Of a stretch of 6,943 bases of DNA, positions 1 to 4,426 are shown piece by piece. The DNA lies in contig JALHWS010000195.1 in NCBI GenBank assembly GCA_022866885.1, positions 1 to 6,943 on the forward strand. The letters are read 5' to 3'. The notes under the pieces were generated by a model. That model was not told where the DNA came from. It saw only the letters and a program-made list of their open reading frames with translations, and ran no database searches. Origin of the DNA: Candidatus Microgenomates bacterium. Lineage in GTDB: Bacteria > Patescibacteriota > Microgenomatia > 2-02-FULL-39-11. Position numbers and translations under genes: made by a program. Positions within the stretch are counted from its first letter, which is position 1; every line of letters starts with the position of its first letter.

Positions 1-1056
1 AACTTATATCAGAAATGGAAAGGAGCTACCATCGGCATCAACCTGACCAGCGTTCTTCGCATGGATACAGAGCTTATCGATGATACTGTTTCCTCTATGG
101 CTACCAGTATCGATATCCCCGCAGAAGATGCCCTTTTTCAGTTTGAGAAAGGCAAAGTCGCTGTTTTCAAAATATCAAAACCGGGCCGGCAATTGGATCA
201 GAAGCAGACGAAACAACTAATTGCTTCCTATATCGATACCTTAAATAACCAAACGCAGTTTGAGCCGCAAAACATCACTATTGACCTGCCGGTGAAAACC
301 GTCCGGCCGCAGATCACGACCGAGGATTCCAATAATTTTGGTGTCAAAGAACTTTTAGGCGTCGGCACTTCCAAATATGCCGGTTCAATCCCCGGTCGGG
401 TCCATAATATTGTTTTGGCGGCTTCCCGGATCAACGGCCACCTGATACCCCCCGGCGAAATTTTTTCTTTTAACGATACCTTGGGAGACGTCTCAGGGAG
501 TACCGGTTTCCAGCCGGCTTATATCATCAAAGACGGCCGGACAGTCTTGGGAGACGGTGGTGGTGTCTGCCAGGTCTCAACCACACTTTTTAGGGCAATA
601 TTAAACGCCGGTTTACCGATTACTGAACGCCATGCCCATTCGTACCGGGTCAGTTATTATGAACAGGGTACCCCTCCGGGTATTGACGCCACCGTCTTTG
701 CTCCCAGCTATGACTTGAAATTCAAAAATGACACCCAAAATTATATCCTTATCCAGGCCAAACCGGATCCGGGTAATTTCGCTTTAGCCTTTGAAATGTA
801 CGGGACCAATGATGGAAGAAAGGCGGAAATCTCCAAATCGGCGATCACTTCCCAAACTCCGCCGCCGCCGGATCTTTTTCAGGATGACCCAACCTTGCAA
901 ACAGGCGTCGTCAAACAGGTTGATTGGAAAGCCTGGGGCGCTAAAGTCAACTTTGATTATAAAGTCACCAGAGACGGAGAAACGCTGATCCAAACCACTT
1001 ATTATTCCAATTACCAGCCCTGGCAAGCGGTCTTTCTGCGAGGAACTAAGACTTAA
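1..1056 (+). CDS. VanW-domain protein, 3' part (5' end outside window)
   Basis: The frame is open from base 1, and the first in-frame ATG (61) is internal: the 20 codons before it (reading ...KWKGATIGINLTSVLR) continue the same domain. At least 351 residues are present. The N-terminal part resembles the peptidoglycan-binding-like domain that often precedes VanW. The VanW domain follows at about residues 110-260 of the partial protein, with the hallmark stretches PGRVHNIVLAA, PPGEIFSFND, GGGVCQVSTTLF (Cys at partial residue 190) and ERHAHSYRV, and then FAPSYDLKFKN. A short beta-rich tail ends the protein. VanW proteins were first seen in vancomycin-resistance clusters, but their biochemical role is unsettled. 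In this kind of genome they are common surface or exported proteins, so this copy need not concern antibiotics. A signal peptide or anchor would lie upstream of the window. The 3' end overlaps the convergent membrane-protein gene by 11 bp. Confidence 0.93.
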   Translation, partial: NLYQKWKGATIGINLTSVLRMDTELIDDTVSSMATSIDIPAEDALFQFEKGKVAVFKISKPGRQLDQKQTKQLIASYIDTLNNQTQFEPQNITIDLPVKTVRPQITTEDSNNFGVKELLGVGTSKYAGSIPGRVHNIVLAASRINGHLIPPGEIFSFNDTLGDVSGSTGFQPAYIIKDGRTVLGDGGGVCQVSTTLFRAILNAGLPITERHAHSYRVSYYEQGTPPGIDATVFAPSYDLKFKNDTQNYILIQAKPDPGNFALAFEMYGTNDGRKAEISKSAITSQTPPPPDLFQDDPTLQTGVVKQVDWKAWGAKVNFDYKVTRDGETLIQTTYYSNYQPWQAVFLRGTKT

Positions 1057-2656
1057 TTGTCAGTCCAATCAGATTAAAAAAATTCCCTAAACGGTTTAAT
1101 CCATCCTGTTGATTAATTTTTTGCATCAACTCCTGACCCTGTTTTTTTATCTCGGCCAAATTTTGGGAACCGCTGTCTTTCTCCGTTTGCGGCCTTCGTG
1201 ACAGAACCAGCGAATAATCATCCAGATATTCCACTTTCCAATTTCCGTCTTTAATAATCCTTTTGATGAATTCTTTAGCCCAGGGTGTGGCATCCGTATG
1301 AGGAAAAATAATCGTCTGGAATTTATACTTCCGGTCGATCTCCTGCCAGACTTCTTCTTTTTCCTGCATCGGGATATAGGTTTTTTGGAAAAAGTCAGCC
1401 GGATAAGCTTCCGGCCGGCCGTCGACAAAGACTCTTTCCCCCGGATACAACCGGTAAATCAGGTAACTGCCGTTGTCAAAACTATTGTAGATCGGACCTT
1501 TTAAGTTGTTGGCCAAAAAATAATCAAGCGCCCCTTTTTCCCCGCTGACTTGTCCCAAACCAAACCTCACCGGTGCGCTGTAAACATAATAATATTTATT
1601 GGAGACCGTCAGATATATTTCCCATAAGATAAAAATCACCATCACTAAAACGGAAAAAATCTGCACTAGTTGAAAATTTTCTTCCGGAATGATTTTCTTT
1701 TCTTTGATTTTTTCCAAAAGATAACTGATCCCCAAAGAAGCCGGATAAATTAAAGAAATGGCGAAAAAAGGGAAATGCCGTACCGCCAACCAGGATAAAA
1801 TCAGCAAAAATCCTGCTGTCAACAACTCAAAATATTTCTTTCCGAAAATCAGAAGCGGCAACACACCAAGAAATATTATTGTCGAAATTTTGAAATAGAA
1901 AAGGGCATTATTTTTTATCATTGAAGAAAGAAAAACGACCGACTGGTTTTCAACGATCGAATATCCGTAATTTTGGAAAATCCGGAAAGGGTATAAAGCG
2001 CCATTTACGCCGTATGGGTTTATCAAAACCGACACGGCTAACGCTAATCCTATATATAGATACTGCTTTCTGAATTTTGCCTTAAATATCCTGTCCAGCG
2101 CGAAACAGCCGAAGACCGCCAAACCGTAAACAAAACTGATGTGCAGATTTATCCAAAGGATTTCGGCAAAAGGTAATAACCAGATCCAATTCCCCGGTTT
2201 TTCTTTTTCTCTGTATAAAATGACTAAAAAAATCGCGAAAAACAAAAAGGCAAAAATTTCCGGCCGGATCTGTGTCCGGTCACGCAAAATCTCGACGGCT
2301 AAAAATCCGGAGATCAGATATGCCAATCCGTCTGCCCGTCGAACCGAAAAGAACGAGATGAAACTAACGGCGGCCATTACCAAACATACTTTCAGGATAA
2401 TCAAACCATTGATGGAAAAAGCCGCTTCAACAAGGTAAAATAACACTTGGCTTCCCCAATGATGATCGATAACGGGGAATTCGGGATAGGTATAGGAAAA
2501 TAAATTTGTGCCTGGGATTTCTCTGGTCTGCCAGATTATTTTTCCCAAAGTCAGATGGCGGCCCAGGTCTTGTAAGATGGCTCCGTCCGAATGGAAAAAA
2601 ACGACAAAGGTAAAAAGTAATACAATAAATAAAAGCGGGTATTTATACAGTTTCAT
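1046..2656 (-). CDS. Polytopic GT-C-like membrane protein, putative glycosyltransferase
   Basis: This is a 536-residue integral membrane protein with about ten hydrophobic segments over roughly residues 7-350 and a soluble, probably extracytoplasmic C-terminal part from about 360. The first loop carries D30-L-G-R-H34, then REIPGTNLFSY and DHHWGSQ (64-70). This matches the acidic first-loop pattern of GT-C glycosyltransferases that use lipid-linked sugars. An RPE motif lies near 131-133. The C-terminal domain has a NSFDNGSYLIYRLYP stretch and a VDGR motif near 411-414, typical of large uncharacterised bacterial membrane proteins annotated as glycosyltransferase 39-like; some relatives continue into TPR repeats, which are absent here. 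The substrate cannot be told. I chose ATG at 2656 because a hydrophobic segment begins at once; a TTG at 2677 in the same frame would add seven residues and run into the divergent gene. No clear Shine-Dalgarno site precedes it. Confidence 0.85.
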   Translation of the reverse strand: MKLYKYPLLFIVLLFTFVVFFHSDGAILQDLGRHLTLGKIIWQTREIPGTNLFSYTYPEFPVIDHHWGSQVLFYLVEAAFSINGLIILKVCLVMAAVSFISFFSVRRADGLAYLISGFLAVEILRDRTQIRPEIFAFLFFAIFLVILYREKEKPGNWIWLLPFAEILWINLHISFVYGLAVFGCFALDRIFKAKFRKQYLYIGLALAVSVLINPYGVNGALYPFRIFQNYGYSIVENQSVVFLSSMIKNNALFYFKISTIIFLGVLPLLIFGKKYFELLTAGFLLILSWLAVRHFPFFAISLIYPASLGISYLLEKIKEKKIIPEENFQLVQIFSVLVMVIFILWEIYLTVSNKYYYVYSAPVRFGLGQVSGEKGALDYFLANNLKGPIYNSFDNGSYLIYRLYPGERVFVDGRPEAYPADFFQKTYIPMQEKEEVWQEIDRKYKFQTIIFPHTDATPWAKEFIKRIIKDGNWKVEYLDDYSLVLSRRPQTEKDSGSQNLAEIKKQGQELMQKINQQDGLNRLGNFFNLIGLTIKS

Positions 2657-2665
2657 TTCAGTTTG

Positions 2666-2694
2666 AAGATATGGCAAAAATCATTTCTTTACAA
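2666..2694 (-). promoter_or_regulatory. Candidate sigma70-type promoter for the membrane-protein gene
   Basis: On the minus strand TTGTAA (complement of 2689-2694) and TATCTT (complement of 2666-2671) are separated by exactly 17 bp. Each box matches the consensus at four of six positions. The predicted transcript would start only a few bases before the ATG at 2656, giving an almost leaderless mRNA, which fits the missing ribosome binding site. The promoter would lie within the first codons of the divergent nucleotidyltransferase gene. The match is modest and could be chance in AT-rich DNA. Confidence 0.25.
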
Positions 2695-3126
2695 GAGGTA
2701 AAAAAAATACCTAACCTCGTTTTGGTCGGCGGCTGCTTTGATCTTCTCCATCCCGGTCATTTGCGTTTCTTCCGTGCGGCCAAAAAAAAGGGTGAAAGAC
2801 TGGTTATCCTTTTGGAAAGTGACCTTAAGGCAAAAAAACTGAAAGGGAATTCCCGTCCGATTTTTAACCAAAAAGAAAGGGCGGAAATGCTAGCCTCACT
2901 TGAGATTGTTGATTATGTGATCTTTTTACCATATCTTAAAAACGATCTGGAATACGACAATCTTATCCGGCAAATCAAACCGGCAGTCATCGCCGCCACC
3001 GGAAATGATCCGCTTTTAACCCGCAAAAAAAACCAGGCTGAAAATTTCGGGGCGGTTTTACGGATTATTCCTTTTTTCAAAAATTATTCATCTTCAAAAC
3101 TGGCAAAAATCTTAGGATTGGACTGA
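2671..3126 (+). CDS. RfaE2/TagD-like nucleotidyltransferase (cytidylyltransferase-like domain)
   Basis: This 151-residue single-domain protein belongs to the nucleotidyltransferase superfamily with the HxGH signature. It reads VGGCFDLLHPGHLRFF, with H27-P-G-H30 as the nucleotide-binding signature, then SRPIFNQKERAEML (61-74), a GND turn (111-113) and YSSSKLAKIL near the C-terminus, equivalent to the ISST-type motif that contacts the triphosphate. Family members transfer AMP or CMP to a phosphorylated substrate: heptose-1-phosphate (HldE/RfaE C-domain), glycerol-3-phosphate (TagD), or FMN in archaeal enzymes. The sequence does not decide among these, so no symbol is given. The start at 2671 gives the usual short N-terminus. 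Only 14 bp separate it from the divergent membrane-protein start, and no good Shine-Dalgarno site is seen; TATACA at 2644-2649 is a weak possible -10 box. It stops with TGA 5 bp before the aborted tsaD start, suggesting an ancestral operon with tsaD. Confidence 0.88.
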   Translation: MAKIISLQEVKKIPNLVLVGGCFDLLHPGHLRFFRAAKKKGERLVILLESDLKAKKLKGNSRPIFNQKERAEMLASLEIVDYVIFLPYLKNDLEYDNLIRQIKPAVIAATGNDPLLTRKKNQAENFGAVLRIIPFFKNYSSSKLAKILGLD

Positions 3127-3131
3127 AATTT

Positions 3132-3221
3132 ATGATTATCTTGGGAATTGAAACATCATGTGACCCCACAAAAGCTTACTTCGTCTCGTGGTTTACATCC
3201 ACGCAGACGAAGAGCGCTTAG
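3132..3221 (+). pseudogene. Aborted duplicate of the tsaD N-terminus (29-codon minigene or uORF)
   Basis: An ATG at 3132 opens a 29-codon frame that begins MIILGIETSCD, almost the same as the start of the intact TsaD at 3239 (MIILGIESSCD). After GAC at 3162-3164 the frame runs through a large palindrome and ends at TAG (3219-3221) in another reading frame from tsaD. Over the 33 matching bases 26 are identical. Most differences are synonymous, and one serine is TCA in one copy and AGT in the other. It is therefore more likely a remnant of a diverged tsaD than a fresh tandem duplication. It sits 5 bp behind the nucleotidyltransferase stop, where an operonic tsaD would be expected. It could be a dead relic or a translated upstream ORF ending 17 nt before the tsaD start; the sequence alone does not decide. 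Confidence 0.75.
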
Positions 3222-3226
3222 CGGGG
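3164..3226. repeat. 63-nt imperfect palindrome between the two tsaD starts
   Basis: The core is CTTCGTCT+CGTGG (3179-3191) pairing with CCACG+AGACGAAG (3199-3203 and 3205-3212), 13 base pairs with a single bulged C (3204) and a 7-nt loop (TTTACAT). Outside it, AAGC (3172-3175) can pair with GCTT (3216-3219) across a 3x3 internal loop, and CCCC (3164-3167) with GGGG (3223-3226). It lies precisely where homology to the tsaD N-terminus breaks off. No T-run follows, so a simple intrinsic terminator is unlikely. It looks like a small dispersed palindromic (REP- or MITE-like) element, which is an inference. Confidence 0.75.
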
Positions 3227-3238
3227 CAAGTGAGACCT

Positions 3239-4303
3239 ATGATTATTTTAGGAATTGAATCCAGTTGTGACGAAACAGCTTGTGCGATTGTAAAAGACGG
3301 AAGAGAAATTCTCTCCAGCGTGGTTTCTTCTTCAAAAGACCTGCATACAAAAACCGGCGGGATAATTCCGGAAATAGCCGCCCGGGAACAGGTCAAGTGC
3401 ATGATACCGGTAATTAATTTAACAATGAAACCTGCCTGCGCAGGCAGGCAATGTTCCAATGTTACAATGAACCATATCGACGCGATTGCTGTAACTGTCG
3501 GTCCCGGACTGATCGGATCATTATTAGTCGGCGTGGAAACGGCCAAAACGATCGCTTATCTGACCGGCAAACCCCTAATTCCGGTCAATCATGTTTTTGC
3601 TCATCTTTATGCCAATTGGTTAAACGTCGAACAACCCCCTTCTTTTCCGGCCATTGCTTTAGTTGTTTCCGGCGGACACACGGAATTATTTTTGATGAAA
3701 AATCACCGGGAGATCAAATGGCTCGGCGGGACCCGTGATGACGCGGCCGGGGAAACTTTTGACAAAACTGCCAGGCTGTTGGGGTTGGGTTATCCGGGAG
3801 GACCGGCTATAGCCGCTGAAGCGGCGAAACATATAACATATAACATAAAACATATAACAAAGAACCAAATAAAACTGCCGAGACCGATGATGCATGAAGA
3901 AACTTTTGATTTCTCTTTCTCCGGACTGAAGACTGCGACACTTCGGGAAGTAAATAAATTAAAAACAATTTCACAATTTAACAATTTAACAATTACACAA
4001 TTATCATTTGAAATTCAGGAGGCCATCACTGATGTGCTCGTTGATAAAACCCTGAAAGCCGCCGAAAAATATAAAGTCAAATCTATATTACTTGGCGGTG
4101 GAGTAGCCGCTAATCTACGATTAAAAGAAAAAATTCAATTCATAATTCATAATTCAAAATTCATAATTCCCGCTTTTATTCCTCCTCCTTCGCTTTGCAC
4201 TGACAACGCCAGCTATATCGCCAGTTTCGCCTACTTTCATAACCACCCGATACCCTGGCAGGAAATCCAAGCCCGACCTGATCTGGAAGTTGAAGTTGGG
4301 TAG
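3239..4303 (+). CDS. tsaD: tRNA N6-adenosine threonylcarbamoyltransferase TsaD
   Basis: TsaD transfers the threonylcarbamoyl group to A37 of ANN-decoding tRNAs (t6A), working with TsaB and TsaE in the cytoplasm. All expected motifs of this ASKHA-fold enzyme are present: MIILGIESSCDET at the N-terminus, GGIIPEIAARE (40-50), DAIAVTVGPGLIGSLLVG (81-98), the metal ligands H118 and H122 (HVFAH), SGGHTEL (144-150), TRDDAAGETFDKTARLLGLGYPGGP (165-189), FSFSGLKTA (225-233), GGGVAANLRL (286-295) and CTDNA with metal ligand D322. Glutamine 51 replaces the usual histidine of the RE/DHV motif. I chose ATG 3239 over an in-frame GTG at 3188, because homology starts at MIILGIE and the earlier codons lie in a palindrome. 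At 354 residues it is slightly long for the family, and the excess falls at in-frame repeat insertions around residues 62-78, 197-210, 242-256 and 298-311. It should still be functional. Confidence 0.96.
   Translation: MIILGIESSCDETACAIVKDGREILSSVVSSSKDLHTKTGGIIPEIAAREQVKCMIPVINLTMKPACAGRQCSNVTMNHIDAIAVTVGPGLIGSLLVGVETAKTIAYLTGKPLIPVNHVFAHLYANWLNVEQPPSFPAIALVVSGGHTELFLMKNHREIKWLGGTRDDAAGETFDKTARLLGLGYPGGPAIAAEAAKHITYNIKHITKNQIKLPRPMMHEETFDFSFSGLKTATLREVNKLKTISQFNNLTITQLSFEIQEAITDVLVDKTLKAAEKYKVKSILLGGGVAANLRLKEKIQFIIHNSKFIIPAFIPPPSLCTDNASYIASFAYFHNHPIPWQEIQARPDLEVEVG
3423..3472 (+). repeat. 8-nt repeat array interrupted by a palindrome, inside tsaD
   Basis: Units starting CAATG occur at 3423-3430 (CAATGAAA), 3449-3456 (CAATGTTC), 3457-3464 (CAATGTTA) and 3465-3472 (CAATGAAC). 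The first is split from the rest by the 18-nt palindrome at 3431-3448. The whole block is translated in frame as about TMKPACAGRQCSNVTMN. It sits between helix PVI and IDAIAVT, making that linker about seven residues longer than in ordinary TsaD. Confidence 0.7.
3431..3448. repeat. 18-nt GC-rich palindrome CCTGCCTGC/GCAGGCAGG in tsaD
   Basis: This is a perfect self-complementary sequence with two 9-base arms and no spacer, translated as PACAGR (residues 65-70). It is the same element as the 20-nt palindrome in valS at 4528-4547, lacking only the central CG. It is embedded in a coding frame of an essential gene and has no T-run, so it is not a terminator. Confidence 0.85.
3829..3856 (+). repeat. 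7-nt tandem array (ACATATA x4) in tsaD
   Basis: Four 7-base units lie end to end: ACATATA, ACATATA, ACATAAA, ACATATA. They are translated as KHITYNIKHIT in the loop between YPGGPAI and KLPRPM. This is about eight residues longer than the usual short loop there. Confidence 0.8.
3965..4004 (+). repeat. 8-nt tandem array (ACAATTTA x5) in tsaD
   Basis: Five 8-base units follow one another: ACAATTTC, ACAATTTA, ACAATTTA, ACAATTAC, ACAATTAT. They encode about TISQFNNLTITQL, in the variable linker between the FSFSGLKTA motif and the FEIQEAITDVLV helix. Confidence 0.8.
4137..4169 (+). repeat. 7-nt tandem array (AATTCAT, about 5 units) in tsaD
   Basis: Units AATTCAT (4137-4143), AATTCAT (4144-4150), AATTCAA (4151-4157), AATTCAT (4158-4164) and a partial AATTC (4165-4169) lie in tandem, with a looser AATTC just upstream at 4132. 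They are translated as about FIIHNSKFIIP, between the GGGVAANLRL motif and IPPPSLCTDNA, where ordinary TsaD has a helix end and turn of variable sequence. Confidence 0.8.
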
Positions 4304-4399
4304 CCTGGAGGATATACCCCTTCTTACCCGAATCCCGATTTAATCGGGATCGGTTTAGAAGGAGTTATACCCGTAGCAGTATCAAGCATGGAGGGTATA
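4302..4399 (+). promoter_or_regulatory. Structured tsaD-valS intergenic region (possible valS leader or inserted element)
   Basis: A perfect 8-bp stem ATCCCGAT/ATCGGGAT (4332-4339 and 4343-4350, loop TTA) is extended by ACC/GGT (4326-4328 with 4352-4354) and CCTTCT/AGAAGG (4319-4324 with 4357-4362). TATACCC occurs at 4313-4319 and at 4366-4372, and either copy could pair with the single GGGTATA at 4393-4399, so two folds exclude each other. A near-direct repeat, 13 of 15 identical (4302-4316 and 4385-4399), bounds the region. There is no T-box consensus and no T-run after the hairpin. It may be a regulatory leader, or a small inserted element flanked by a target duplication. Confidence 0.5.
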
Positions 4400-4403
4400 T
4401 AAT
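4398..4403 (+). promoter_or_regulatory. Candidate -10 box (TATAAT) for valS
   Basis: TATAAT is a perfect -10 match, 23 bp before the valS ATG. It would place the transcript start near 4410 with a leader of about 17 nt. No convincing -35 box lies 16-18 bp upstream. It overlaps the end of the GGGTATA segment, so a start here would leave the upstream hairpin out of the mRNA. Confidence 0.35.
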
Positions 4404-4426
4404 AAGCGAAATTAATCATTTAAAAA

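Noticed and set aside
61..63. ATG 61 as the true start of the VanW protein
   Set aside because: The frame is open to base 1 and the upstream codons continue the same domain, so the real start is outside the window.
2139..2438. Plus-strand open frame of 99 codons inside the membrane-protein gene
   Set aside because: It is a shadow of the minus-strand gene, low in complexity and lysine/arginine-rich, with no recognisable domain.
2657..2677. TTG start at 2677 for the membrane protein
   Set aside because: It would add seven residues and overlap the divergent gene. ATG 2656 gives a natural membrane-protein N-terminus. TTG is possible but less likely.
3124..3126. TGA read as an amino acid (recoding as in some Patescibacteria)
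   Set aside because: The nucleotidyltransferase is complete at this TGA, another TGA follows soon in the same frame, and no other gene here carries internal TGA codons.
3188..3238. Longer TsaD with a GTG start at 3188
   Set aside because: The extra 17 residues come from the palindrome and do not resemble TsaD. Homology begins exactly at ATG 3239.
3829..4169. CRISPR array
   Set aside because: The repeats are 7-8 nt tandem units without spacers and lie inside tsaD.
4332..4350. Rho-independent terminator after tsaD
   Set aside because: The stem is strong, but it is followed by CGGTTTAGAAGG, not a T-run.
4388..4402. Tiny ORF MEGI in the valS leader
   Set aside because: It is only four codons, has no properly spaced ribosome binding site, and overlaps the candidate -10 box.
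4304..4426. T-box riboswitch for valS
   Set aside because: No AGGGUGGNACCGCG-like antiterminator sequence or recognisable specifier stem is visible, and the region is short for a T-box.
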